In this document: positions 52,222 through 60,896 of the stretch, piece after piece
How the letters are laid out: each line of letters begins with the position of its first letter
How positions within the stretch are numbered: the stretch's first letter is position 1
Assembly (NCBI GenBank): GCA_041655765.1
Contig: JBBAEU010000012.1
Coordinates: 1-64,000, forward strand
Source: Brumimicrobium sp041655765
GTDB taxonomy: Bacteria > Bacteroidota > Bacteroidia > Flavobacteriales_D > Crocinitomicaceae
Direction: 5' to 3'
DNA: 64,000 nt
Made by a program: the position numbers and the translations under genes
The notes under the pieces: model-generated
What the model was told of the DNA's origin: nothing
Databases searched by the model: none
Seen by the model: the letters and a program-made list of their open reading frames with translations, nothing else

Positions 52222-52560
52222 TTAAAAGTCATCGTCCTCATCCTTATACTCGTCCTCTTCACCTTCAAACTCACCTCCAAAATCATCTTCATATTCTTCT
52301 CGAATCTCTTCTCTGAGAAAACCATCTTCATCATAATCATCATCATCTTCAATGATTGCCTGAGCTTGAGTTATAGTCATTCTAATTAAATAATAAATCT
52401 GATCAGTTTCAAAAGGTAGGGCACTTACAGTATCTCCTTCCTTATTTTTAAATTTAATAAGATTATCTTCAAATCCTTCAGGATACTCTAATTTGATTTG
52501 CTGTTTAACTTTATTGTCTAACTTAGCATAATCCATTAACAATTTCGGCTTATTAGTCAT
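52222..52560 (-). CDS. Small acidic protein of the Flavobacteriia
   Basis: A 112-residue cytosolic protein. An N-terminal domain (LLMDYAKLDNKVKQQIKLEYPEGF, then VSALPFETDQIYYLIRMT) is followed by an almost purely Asp/Glu tail (about 70-112). The layout matches a small protein conserved in Flavobacteriia that databases sometimes label DNA primase without basis. No function is known. Confidence 0.75.
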   Translation of the reverse strand: MTNKPKLLMDYAKLDNKVKQQIKLEYPEGFEDNLIKFKNKEGDTVSALPFETDQIYYLIRMTITQAQAIIEDDDDYDEDGFLREEIREEYEDDFGGEFEGEEDEYKDEDDDF

Positions 52561-52895
52561 TTTAAAAATTAGAATTATTCATTTAAAAAACCAAAAGTAT
52601 TAAATAATTATGTTTCACAAAACTTTAAAAAATAATTTTTTAGAAATTAACGCATTTGGATATTAATAAAAGATTAATTAAAAAGTATTTGATTTGGTGG
52701 TACGCAAAAACATTTCCATAAATACTATATTTTAAAAGATACAAAACAGCTTGAAGACTATTTCTAAGTTGATTTATTCAAACCTTACAAAGTAAAATAA
52801 GTAAATAGAATCTATCTAATTCAATTTTTCATTTAACAATTCAATAAGATAAATTAAAAAGATTAATTAAATTTGCTTTTGACTCAATTATAAAT
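52561..52895. other. AT-rich intergenic stretch before gpsA
   Basis: 335 bases of very AT-rich sequence between two divergent genes. No hairpin, tRNA or coding signal is visible. It must hold promoters for both neighbours, but no exact -7 match stands out. Confidence 0.5.
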
Positions 52896-53888
52896 ATGGA
52901 TAAAGTAGTTGGTGTAATAGGAGGTGGAAGCTGGGCAACAGCAATTGTGAAAATTCTCACTGAGAATGTTCCGCATCTGAATTGGTATATGCGGAATGAA
53001 CAAGCAATTGAAAACATCAAAAAATATAGGAGAAACCCTCGTTATTTGCAATCTGTTGAACTTAACACAGAAAGAATTTACGTCAGTTCAGACATTCAAG
53101 ATATTATTAAAAAGTCAGATATAATATTATTGGTTACTCCATCTGCTTTTTTGATGGATTTATTTAAGGATTTTCCAGTAGAATTATTTAAAGGTAAAAC
53201 TGTTTTTTCCTCAATTAAAGGGATTATACCTGAATATCATGCCATTCCTGCACGATTCATTCATAAAAGTTTTGGTATTCCTTATGATAAAATTGGGATG
53301 ATATGTGGACCTTGTCATGCAGAAGAAGTTGCCATGGAGCGATTATCTTATCTTACAATTGTTTGTCAAGACGAAGACATTGCTGAAAACATTGCTAAAA
53401 AGTTCTCAACGAGATACATTAATACGCAAATATCAGACGATTTATTTGGAACGGAATTATCTGTCATCTTAAAAAATATTTATGCTATTGCTGCTGGCAT
53501 TTGTGCTGGACTTGGATATGGCGATAACTTTCAGGCAGTTTTAATTGCTAATGCAATACAAGAAATCGAGAACTTTATAGATGAAGTGAGTCCAATTCAC
53601 AGAGATGTAAAAAGCAGTGCTTATTTAGGCGATTTATTGGTGACGGCCTATTCTAAATTTTCAAGAAACCGAACTTTTGGTTTTATGATTGGAAAAGGGT
53701 ATTCGGTAAAAATTGCACAAATGGAAATGGATATGATTGCCGAGGGTTATTATGCTGTGAAATCCATCATGGAAATAAACAAACGTTTTGAAGTAGAAAT
53801 TCCAATTGTTGAAGCAGTGTATAATATTATTTACGAGAGAATTTCTCCTGTGATAGAGATGAAGATTCTTTCCGATAAATTGAATTAA
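52896..53888 (+). CDS. gpsA: NAD(P)-dependent glycerol-3-phosphate dehydrogenase
   Basis: Reduces dihydroxyacetone phosphate to glycerol-3-phosphate for lipid synthesis. VIGGGSWATAIVKIL is the nucleotide loop, SSIKGI and LKNIYAIAAGICAGLGYGDN hold the catalytic lysines. The usual SGP(S/T)FA motif is CGPCHAEEVAMERL here, a form I associate with Bacteroidota. 330 residues, normal. Convergent with groL, sharing a hairpin. Confidence 0.93.
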   Translation: MDKVVGVIGGGSWATAIVKILTENVPHLNWYMRNEQAIENIKKYRRNPRYLQSVELNTERIYVSSDIQDIIKKSDIILLVTPSAFLMDLFKDFPVELFKGKTVFSSIKGIIPEYHAIPARFIHKSFGIPYDKIGMICGPCHAEEVAMERLSYLTIVCQDEDIAENIAKKFSTRYINTQISDDLFGTELSVILKNIYAIAAGICAGLGYGDNFQAVLIANAIQEIENFIDEVSPIHRDVKSSAYLGDLLVTAYSKFSRNRTFGFMIGKGYSVKIAQMEMDMIAEGYYAVKSIMEINKRFEVEIPIVEAVYNIIYERISPVIEMKILSDKLN

Positions 53889-53913
53889 AAAATCAAATCT
53901 ATCTTTCGCACCT

Positions 53914-53945
53914 AAAAAAAAGCGGGAGTCAAATTACCCCCGCTT
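53914..53945 (-). terminator. Terminator of groSL
   Basis: AAGCGGG (53920-53926) pairs with CCCGCTT (53939-53945); on the minus strand it is followed by eight T's. On the plus strand the T tract is missing, so it mainly serves groL. Confidence 0.85.
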
Positions 53946-53970
53946 AATCTATTATAAGAAAACTCTTATC

Positions 53971-55605
53971 CTACATCATTCCAGGCATTCCTCCTTGCAT
54001 TCCTACGGGCATTGCTGGTGCATCTTCTTCAGGTTCATCGACAATCACACATTCGGTTGTCAACAACATTGAAGCAATAGACGCTGCGTTTTCGATTGCG
54101 ATTCGAGTTACTTTGGTTGGATCTAAAACTCCAGATTTCTGCAAATCCTCAAATTTATCAGTTCTTGCATTATATCCGAAATCACCCTTTCCGTCTTTTA
54201 CTTTTTGAACAATAATTGCTCCTTCCGAACCAGCATTTTTAACAATTTGACGTAAAGGCTCTTCAATTGCACGTTTTACAATTTCAATTCCAGTTGTTTC
54301 GTCGTCATTGGCTCCTTTTAGCTTGTTAAGTGCAGGAATCGTTCTTATGAAAGCAACTCCACCGCCAGGAATTACACCTTCTTCAACAGCTGCACGTGTA
54401 GCTGCAAGTGCGTCATCCACTCGATCTTTCTTTTCTTTCATTTCGACTTCTGAGGCTGCACCAACATAAAGGACAGCGACACCACCAGCTAACTTCGCTA
54501 AACGCTCTTGCATTTTTTCTTTGTCATAGTCAGACGTTGAAGTTTCAATTTGTGCTCTAATCTGAGCTACGCGTTCTTTAATTGCTTTTTTATCTCCTCC
54601 TCCATTAACTATGGTTGTGTTATCTTTATCAACTTCGACTTTTTCGGCTTTTCCTAACATTTCAATTGAAGCAGTCTCTAAAGAAAGTCCTTTCTCTTCA
54701 GAAATTACTTGTCCACCTGTTAAAATTGCGATATCTTCTAACATGGCTTTTCTTCTATCTCCAAAACCTGGTGCTTTTACAGCGGCAACTTTTAGTGAAC
54801 CCCTGATTCTGTTTACCACCAATGTTGTCAAAGCTTCGCCGTCGATATCTTCAGCGATAATTAAAAGTGGACTACCCGATTGAGCAACTGGCTCCAAAAC
54901 AGGTAACAAATCTTTCATATTACTGATTTTCTTATCTGTAATCAAAATATACGGAGAATCAAATTCAGTAATCATCTTCTCAGTATTTGTTACAAAGTAA
55001 GGAGACAAATACCCACGATCGAATTGCATTCCTTCAACAGTTTTCACCTCTGTATCGATACCTTTAGCTTCTTCAACAGTAATTACTCCATCGTTTCCAA
55101 CAACTTTCATTGCCTCAGCGATAAGTGAGCCTATTTCCTCGTCATTATTTGCTGAAATTGAAGCAATTTGCTTGATTTTATTGTTATCAGTTCCAACATC
55201 TTTAGACAGCTTTTTTAATTCTGAAACAATTGTTTTTACTGCTTTATCAATTCCTCTTTTAATATCCATTGGATTTGCTCCTGCCGTAACGTTTTTAAGT
55301 CCCGTAGTGATTATTGCTTGAGCCAATACAGTTGCAGTTGTCGTTCCATCTCCCGCTACATCTCCAGTTTTTGAAGCAACTTCTTTCACCATTTGAGCTC
55401 CCATATTTTCAAGTTCGTCTTTCAGTTCAATTTCTTTTGCTACCGAAACACCATCCTTTGTTACATGAGGTGCACCAAACTTTTTACTCAAAACAACATT
55501 TCTTCCTTTCGGTCCTAATGTTACTTTTACTGCATTCGCGAGGGCATCAACTCCTTTTTTAAGTCCCTCTCTTGCTTTTTCATCAAAAATTATTTCTTTT
55601 GCCAT
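53971..55605 (-). CDS. groL: Chaperonin GroEL
   Basis: The 60-kDa chaperonin that folds proteins in an ATP-driven double ring. VTLGPKGRNVVL, GDGTTTATVLAQA (nucleotide site), AAVEEGVIPGGG and the flexible GGM-type tail (MPVGMQGGMPGMM) are all present. 544 residues, typical. Second gene of the groSL operon. Confidence 0.98.
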   Translation of the reverse strand: MAKEIIFDEKAREGLKKGVDALANAVKVTLGPKGRNVVLSKKFGAPHVTKDGVSVAKEIELKDELENMGAQMVKEVASKTGDVAGDGTTTATVLAQAIITTGLKNVTAGANPMDIKRGIDKAVKTIVSELKKLSKDVGTDNNKIKQIASISANNDEEIGSLIAEAMKVVGNDGVITVEEAKGIDTEVKTVEGMQFDRGYLSPYFVTNTEKMITEFDSPYILITDKKISNMKDLLPVLEPVAQSGSPLLIIAEDIDGEALTTLVVNRIRGSLKVAAVKAPGFGDRRKAMLEDIAILTGGQVISEEKGLSLETASIEMLGKAEKVEVDKDNTTIVNGGGDKKAIKERVAQIRAQIETSTSDYDKEKMQERLAKLAGGVAVLYVGAASEVEMKEKKDRVDDALAATRAAVEEGVIPGGGVAFIRTIPALNKLKGANDDETTGIEIVKRAIEEPLRQIVKNAGSEGAIIVQKVKDGKGDFGYNARTDKFEDLQKSGVLDPTKVTRIAIENAASIASMLLTTECVIVDEPEEDAPAMPVGMQGGMPGMM

Positions 55606-55620
55606 CTGCTTTAATTTTAA

Positions 55621-55896
55621 TTATTTAAAGATTCCATATATATCGGATTCTTTCATGATTAAATGTTTTTTACCATCAATTTTGATCTCAGTTCCTGAAT
55701 ATTGTCCGTATAAAACAATATCACCTTTTTTTACTGTCATGGGTTCATCTTTTTTTCCATTTCCAACAGCGACTACTGTTCCTTGAAGCGGTTTTTCTTT
55801 AGCTGTATCAGGGATGTAGATTCCTCCCGCTGTTTTTTCTTCTGCTGCAATCGGTTCGATTAACACACGATCTGCTAACGGTTTAAATGTTGACAT
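55621..55896 (-). CDS. groS: Co-chaperonin GroES
   Basis: The lid of the GroEL chamber. FKPLADRVLIEPIAAEEKTAGGIYIP includes the mobile loop, and GDIVLYGQYSGTEI follows. 91 residues, slightly short but complete. It starts the groSL operon. No CIRCE element is present upstream; a -24/-12-like sequence lies at 55947-55962. Confidence 0.97.
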   Translation of the reverse strand: MSTFKPLADRVLIEPIAAEEKTAGGIYIPDTAKEKPLQGTVVAVGNGKKDEPMTVKKGDIVLYGQYSGTEIKIDGKKHLIMKESDIYGIFK

Positions 55897-56005
55897 TTTG
55901 ATATGATTTAAATTAATTAAATTAAAAATTCTACATTCACCATTTTACCAATTCTGTGCCAATCCACATTAAGTGAGTTTTTGTCAGTAAAACTAGGTTT
56001 ATAAT

Positions 56006-56045
56006 AAAAAAATGTCAGTACATAGTGACATACTGACATTTTTTT
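56006..56045 (-). terminator. Perfect 15-bp hairpin after secG
   Basis: The arms 56006-56020 and 56031-56045 are perfectly complementary (core ATGTCAGTA) around a 10-base loop. A-rich and T-rich ends make it work as a terminator on either strand; its place 20 bases after the secG stop makes it the end of the miaB-secG operon. Confidence 0.85.
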
Positions 56046-56064
56046 AATTTTATTTTCTGATATT

Positions 56065-56388
56065 CTATTCGCCTAGTTCGCTACCACCTTGTAGGTCATT
56101 GCCACCTTGGTTAACAGGCTGTTCTGTTTGTGGAGCGACATCATCTTGTGTTGGCACGTATGTAGGTGTGCTGTACATCAAAGTCATAGCAATACTCAAT
56201 ACTCCGATTGTTGCTGCTAAGCTCCAAGTAGCATTTTCTATAAACTTATTGGTTTGCTTTACACCTCCGAGTTGTTGTGCTGAACCAAAGTCAGTAGAAA
56301 ATCCACCTCCTTTTGGATTTTGCATTAAAACCAACAAAATGAGCAAAATACTAGCTATAACAATAATTACCGTTAAAAAAGTTCCCAT
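56065..56388 (-). CDS. secG: Protein-export membrane protein SecG
   Basis: The small SecYEG subunit: helix one TVIIVIASILLILLVLM, then QNPKGGGFSTDFGSAQQLGG, the family hallmark, then helix two and a Gln/Gly-rich tail. 107 residues. Last gene of the miaB-activator-lptE-TPR-secG operon. Confidence 0.93.
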   Translation of the reverse strand: MGTFLTVIIVIASILLILLVLMQNPKGGGFSTDFGSAQQLGGVKQTNKFIENATWSLAATIGVLSIAMTLMYSTPTYVPTQDDVAPQTEQPVNQGGNDLQGGSELGE

Positions 56389-56398
56389 ATTTAATTTA

Positions 56399-57433
56399 TT
56401 AATTTAATTTTCTTTTTAGTGATTCAATTTGAAGTGCAAAGAAACTCTTTTTTTCTGGAATAATCAACATTAATTTCTGATAAGCTTCAATTGCTTTTGG
56501 AAAATTCCCTTGCGCAGCATAAATTTTAGCTAAGGTTTCTGTAACGACAATCCTTGATTCATCAAGGCTTTCCTTGGCTTTTTTAATTGGAGAGAAGAAT
56601 TCTGGTTTTCTTTTTACAACATGAATATTTTTTTTCTCAGATTGGATTTTTGAAGTATTTTCTTCAAGTATTGGGCTTTTTTCATCATCTAGAAATGAAC
56701 TCATCCATTCTGAAAATGATTTAGTAGCGGATAAATCTACCTGATTTTCCTCTTGAATAACGCCTTCAACCTCATCTTCAAACGCTTGATTATCGGTTAA
56801 ATCAAACTCAATTTCTGTAAAATCTCCTTCTCCAGTACTCCTTTTAGTGAATCTATCAAGTTTTAGTTCTTCTATCTCTTCATCTACGTCCAAAGAAATT
56901 GAAGAACTCACAGCATGAGATAATATTTGTTTTTCTAATTCGTCCAGCGTTTCTTTAGAAGTTTCATCCTTTTCTTCTTTAACCTGTGTTTCTTCAACCT
57001 CATCTTCGATTTTAACTTCAACTTTATCTTCGACAATCTCTATTTCTCTTTTACTTTCTTCTGGTTCAGTTTGAACAGACAAATCAAACACTGGTTTTTC
57101 ATCAACAGATGTTGGCTTCTTCTCAATAGTAACTGACTCAGATTTATCTTCCTCAGTTAAAACCTCTTTTTGTTGAACAATTTCAGATTCATTTGTTGAG
57201 GTAGCTTGTATAAGATTATAAAGATTAACCCTATCAGGAATTCGATAAGCATAGTCGTTTAATTCTTTTTCGAAATCAACTTGATTATAAAGAGATGTAC
57301 CCTTCAGAAGGAGTTGAGTAAACACCCCCGTGTATCCATACTTATCCGATAATGAGCGAAAATGCTCAAGATCAATCCTCTCTATCAACGAAGGATTCTG
57401 AATTTTTTCTGCTATTTCTTTAAAATTCAACAT
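56399..57433 (-). CDS. TPR-ended protein with long acidic middle
   Basis: A 344-residue protein without signal peptide. The first 80 residues are helical (LEHFRSLSDKYGYTGVFTQLLL). Residues about 85-270 are low-complexity and strongly Glu/Lys/Val-rich, probably disordered. The end has one clear TPR (VTETLAKIYAAQGNFPKAIEAYQKLML). The gene always seems to sit between lptE and secG in this block, which hints at a role in envelope export, but no function is known. Confidence 0.7.
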   Translation of the reverse strand: MLNFKEIAEKIQNPSLIERIDLEHFRSLSDKYGYTGVFTQLLLKGTSLYNQVDFEKELNDYAYRIPDRVNLYNLIQATSTNESEIVQQKEVLTEEDKSESVTIEKKPTSVDEKPVFDLSVQTEPEESKREIEIVEDKVEVKIEDEVEETQVKEEKDETSKETLDELEKQILSHAVSSSISLDVDEEIEELKLDRFTKRSTGEGDFTEIEFDLTDNQAFEDEVEGVIQEENQVDLSATKSFSEWMSSFLDDEKSPILEENTSKIQSEKKNIHVVKRKPEFFSPIKKAKESLDESRIVVTETLAKIYAAQGNFPKAIEAYQKLMLIIPEKKSFFALQIESLKRKLN

Positions 57434-57949
57434 CTACCAATTAGATAATAATTTATTAATTACATCTTGAACAATTTCTTCACTAATTGCCTCTAACAGT
57501 TGCTCTTGAATTGCACCAACATCTTGAGAAGCATCAAAATCGGCAAATCTTGCACTGCTTAGCTCCATGATATCTTCTTCGGGTTCGTTTATAAAAATCT
57601 CGAAATTTGCTCTTATCGTCAATCTGTTTTTAACTTCACTTGAGTTATCCTGAAGGGATAAAGGAGTAATTTGATAAGAAGACACAGTACCTGTTACTAT
57701 TATTTGAGGGTTATCAGATTCATCTGAAACCAACCGAAGGCCGACCCTATTTTGAATTCCATCTTTTACATCTTCTGTAAGATTTGAGGCATAACTAATT
57801 GGTGCGTTAGAAGCTTTATTTTCAAATGTATTTACCATAAAGGTTTTCCATTCTGGTGGCACACTTCCATCGCGAAACGAAATGCTTGAAGGCCAACACC
57901 CAGTTAAAACAGCTGATAAAATAATCAATATCCAAAATAGCTTCCTCAT
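57434..57949 (-). CDS. lptE: LptE-family LPS assembly lipoprotein
   Basis: LptE plugs LptD and delivers lipopolysaccharide to the outer surface. A lipobox LTGC (C18) follows a signal helix. SSISFRDGSVPPEWKTFMV, TEDVKDGIQNRVGLRLV and the GTVSSYQITPLS strand match the Bacteroidota LptE group. 171 residues. It starts 2 bases after the activator gene. Confidence 0.85.
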   Translation of the reverse strand: MRKLFWILIILSAVLTGCWPSSISFRDGSVPPEWKTFMVNTFENKASNAPISYASNLTEDVKDGIQNRVGLRLVSDESDNPQIIVTGTVSSYQITPLSLQDNSSEVKNRLTIRANFEIFINEPEEDIMELSSARFADFDASQDVGAIQEQLLEAISEEIVQDVINKLLSNW

Positions 57950-57951
57950 GC

Positions 57952-59205
57952 TTACTTTAAGTTATACTCTTTAATCTTTCTATAGAGTGTTCTTTCAGAA
58001 ATCCCTAATTCTTGAGCTGCATCTTTTCTTTTGCCGTTGTGTTTTTCAAGTGCTTTTTTTATAAATTCAATTTCACGGTCTTCTAGCGACAATGACTCTT
58101 CAACTTCTACATGATCAAGAAAATCTCCATCTATAACAGTTATTTCTTCATCTTTAGCTTCATTTGTCGAAGATTCTGAGCCAGCAGAAAGCAATTTAGT
58201 TCGGTCATTACTATCAAAATCAGAATAAACTTTACTTAATAAATCTTGCTGCGAACCTGTTAAATTTACTTCTTTTCCATTTAAGAGTTGAACGACCAAC
58301 TTTTTAAGTTCATTCATATCTCTTTTCATATCAAAAAGGAATTTATAAATCAATTCTCTATCAGAAAAAGAGTTCTTTTCTTCACTAATATTCTCTATGG
58401 TCATTGGGAGTTGTGAAGGCATTTCAATTCTTGGAAGATAGGGCTTCAAATCTTCTGCTGAAATCTCTCTTTTATTTTCAATGATAGAAATTTGTTCAAC
58501 TATATTTTTTAATTGCCTAATGTTTCCAGGAAAAGGATAGTTTTCCAACATGACTCTTGCATCATCATCTAGTTTTATAGCGGGCATTCTATATTTTTCT
58601 GCAAAATCAACTGAAAACTTCCTAAACAATAAGTAAATATCTTCTTTTCTTTCTCTTAAAGGTGGTAGATGAATTGGAACTGTACTCAATCGATAAAGCA
58701 GATCTTCCCTAAACTTACCTTTTGCAATCGCTTCATTCATATTTTCATTGGTTGCAGCAACAACGCGAACATCTGTTTTAATCATCTTTGAAGAACCAAC
58801 ACGCATAAACTCACCAGTTTCTAAAACCCTAAGAAGTCGAACCTGCGTTTGAAGGGGTAATTCAGCTACTTCATCCAAAAATATTGTTCCTCCATCTGCT
58901 TCCTCAAAATAACCTTTTCGACTGCCTGTCGCTCCAGTAAAAGCACCTTTTTCATGACCAAATAACTCAGAGTCAATCGTTCCTTCTGGAATTGCTCCAC
59001 AGTTTACCGCCACATAATTTCCATGTTTTCTTATACTTAGTTGATGGATTACTTGGGGAATGTTTTCTTTTCCTGTTCCACTTTCACCCGTAACCAAAAC
59101 AGAAATATCTGTAGGAGCAACTTGAATAGCAACCTCCAATGCTCTGTTTAATCCAGGAGAGTTACCAATAATTTCAAATCTTTGTTTTACTTGTTGAATG
59201 TCCAT
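57952..59205 (-). CDS. Sigma-54-dependent activator without a sensor domain
   Basis: A 417-residue enhancer-binding protein that uses ATP to open sigma-54 promoters. The AAA+ domain begins almost at once: Walker A GESGTGKE (40-47), GAFTGA loop (87-92) that contacts sigma-54, then Walker B GGTIFLDEVAELP. A C-terminal Fis-type helix-turn-helix (KRKDAAQELGISERTLYRKI) binds DNA. A hydrophilic linker of about 110 residues joins them. There is no receiver, GAF or other sensor domain. The open frame reaches 59229, overlapping miaB; the ATG at 59205 is the likely start. Signal and targets unknown. Confidence 0.88.
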   Translation of the reverse strand: MDIQQVKQRFEIIGNSPGLNRALEVAIQVAPTDISVLVTGESGTGKENIPQVIHQLSIRKHGNYVAVNCGAIPEGTIDSELFGHEKGAFTGATGSRKGYFEEADGGTIFLDEVAELPLQTQVRLLRVLETGEFMRVGSSKMIKTDVRVVAATNENMNEAIAKGKFREDLLYRLSTVPIHLPPLRERKEDIYLLFRKFSVDFAEKYRMPAIKLDDDARVMLENYPFPGNIRQLKNIVEQISIIENKREISAEDLKPYLPRIEMPSQLPMTIENISEEKNSFSDRELIYKFLFDMKRDMNELKKLVVQLLNGKEVNLTGSQQDLLSKVYSDFDSNDRTKLLSAGSESSTNEAKDEEITVIDGDFLDHVEVEESLSLEDREIEFIKKALEKHNGKRKDAAQELGISERTLYRKIKEYNLK

Positions 59206-59218
59206 CTTCTTTAGAGAT

Positions 59219-60646
59219 TTAGATATCAATGATTTCTCCTTTTAGTGTTTGTGAAGTACAATCAGTAATTTTTACCATAACATACTCTCCCACTTTTGCA
59301 TTTTTTCTATCAAAAATAACTTTTAAATTTCTATCCGTTCTCCCCATCATTTGGTCGTCAGACCTCCTTGATACAGATTCAATCAAAACCTCTTCAGTTT
59401 TTCCTATTTGAGCTTGATTCGCTAACAAACTATGTTCATGTTGTAGCTGTATAATTTCCTCTAATCGTCGTTGTTTCACATCTTCAGGAACGTCGTCTTC
59501 GTATTTTCTGTCTGCAAGCGTTTTAGGTCGAACAGAATACTTATACATATATGCATTATCGTACTTTACTTCTCTCATCAAAGAAAGTGTTTCTTGATGT
59601 TCTTCCTCCGTTTCACCACAAAAGCCAGAAATTGTATCTGTTGTGATTCCACAGTCAGGAATAATTCTGTTGATAGCCTCAATCCTATTCATATACCATT
59701 CACGCGTATAATTTCTATTCATCCTATTTAAACAAGAAGAACTACCCGATTGTACAGGCAAATGAATATAATTACAGATGTTTTTATAATCCCGAATAGC
59801 ATAGAGTACATCATCCGTCATATCTTTTGGATGAGAAGTTGAAAAACGAACCCTTAATTTAGGATTAACCTCTGCCACCATTCTTAATAGCTCTGCAAAG
59901 CCAACAGTCGGTTTTGTTTTATCTTTAATTTCTCCTTTGCTTGTCATATTCCAACGGTAAGAATTTACGTTTTGTCCTAAAAGAGTTACTTCTCTATAAC
60001 CATTGTCATAAAGTTCTTGACATTCTCTAACAATTGTATGTGGATCTCTACTTCTTTCCCTTCCTCTTGTAAAAGGAACGACACAGAATGAACACATATT
60101 ATCACAACCTCTCGTGATGCTAACAAAACCAGTAACTCCGTTTTTATCTAAACGAACTGGACTAATATCCGCGTACGTTTCATCTCTTGAAAGCAAAACA
60201 TTTACAGCTTTTTGTCCACCTTCAACTTCACCAATTAACAATGGTAAACTTCTGTACGCATCAGGTCCTGCCACTATATCAACTAATTTCTCTTCTTCTA
60301 AAATTTGTTTCTTCAGACGTTCTGCCATACAACCCAACATACCAATAATCAAACCTGGGTTTTGCTTTTTAATTTTATTAAATTGAGCCAAACGGTTTCT
60401 AACAGATTGTTCAGCTTTATCTCTCACAGCACAGGTATTAATTAAGATTAAATCTGCCTCTTCAAAATCTTGCGTTGTTGAATAACCATCGTTCGATAAG
60501 ATTGAAGCTACCACTTCACTATCTGAAAAATTCATAGCACAACCATAACTTTCCAAATAAAGTTTTTTATCACTTCCTTTATAATTAAGTGTTAAAGCTT
60601 CTCCTTGCCTACTCTCATCATGATTCTTTGTTAAAATATTGTCCAT
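59219..60646 (-). CDS. miaB: tRNA-2-methylthio-N6-isopentenyladenosine synthase MiaB
   Basis: A radical-SAM enzyme that adds a methylthio group to isopentenyl-adenosine 37 of tRNAs reading UNN codons. N-terminal cluster cysteine C36 lies in SYGCAMN; the radical-SAM triad is C181-x3-C185-x2-C188 (GCDNMCSFC), and a C-terminal TRAM domain ends the protein. 475 residues, typical. It begins the miaB-activator-lptE-TPR-secG operon from an exact -33/-7 promoter. Confidence 0.96.
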   Translation of the reverse strand: MDNILTKNHDESRQGEALTLNYKGSDKKLYLESYGCAMNFSDSEVVASILSNDGYSTTQDFEEADLILINTCAVRDKAEQSVRNRLAQFNKIKKQNPGLIIGMLGCMAERLKKQILEEEKLVDIVAGPDAYRSLPLLIGEVEGGQKAVNVLLSRDETYADISPVRLDKNGVTGFVSITRGCDNMCSFCVVPFTRGRERSRDPHTIVRECQELYDNGYREVTLLGQNVNSYRWNMTSKGEIKDKTKPTVGFAELLRMVAEVNPKLRVRFSTSHPKDMTDDVLYAIRDYKNICNYIHLPVQSGSSSCLNRMNRNYTREWYMNRIEAINRIIPDCGITTDTISGFCGETEEEHQETLSLMREVKYDNAYMYKYSVRPKTLADRKYEDDVPEDVKQRRLEEIIQLQHEHSLLANQAQIGKTEEVLIESVSRRSDDQMMGRTDRNLKVIFDRKNAKVGEYVMVKITDCTSQTLKGEIIDI

Positions 60647-60678
60647 TGACTATAAAATTTCATTTTTAAATTAGTTGA

Positions 60679-60709
60679 CAAATATACCATTTCTTATTAA
60701 GGTGTCAAA
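60679..60709 (-). promoter_or_regulatory. -33/-7 promoter of the miaB-secG operon
   Basis: On the minus strand TTTG (60706-60709), a 19-base spacer and TATATTTG (60679-60686) give the ideal Bacteroidota promoter, 33 bases before the miaB ATG. Confidence 0.75.
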
Positions 60710-60896
60710 ATGTCAGTGATTAAATTATATTAATTCTGGTAAAAAAGCGATTTTCAGAAGACTTAACAGGGTATTTAGAAGAAAAATCCGACATTTTAAT
60801 AAACAATAAACAACCAAATTTCGTTTAAAGTTTGTATTTCGTATTTATTTAGATTTATTTTGCAAGCACTTTCGTTGAAAGCCAAAAATTTATACT

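Noticed and set aside
55897..56000. CIRCE operator (HrcA site) before groES
   Set aside because: No TTAGCACTC-N9-GAGTGCTAA or near match is visible.
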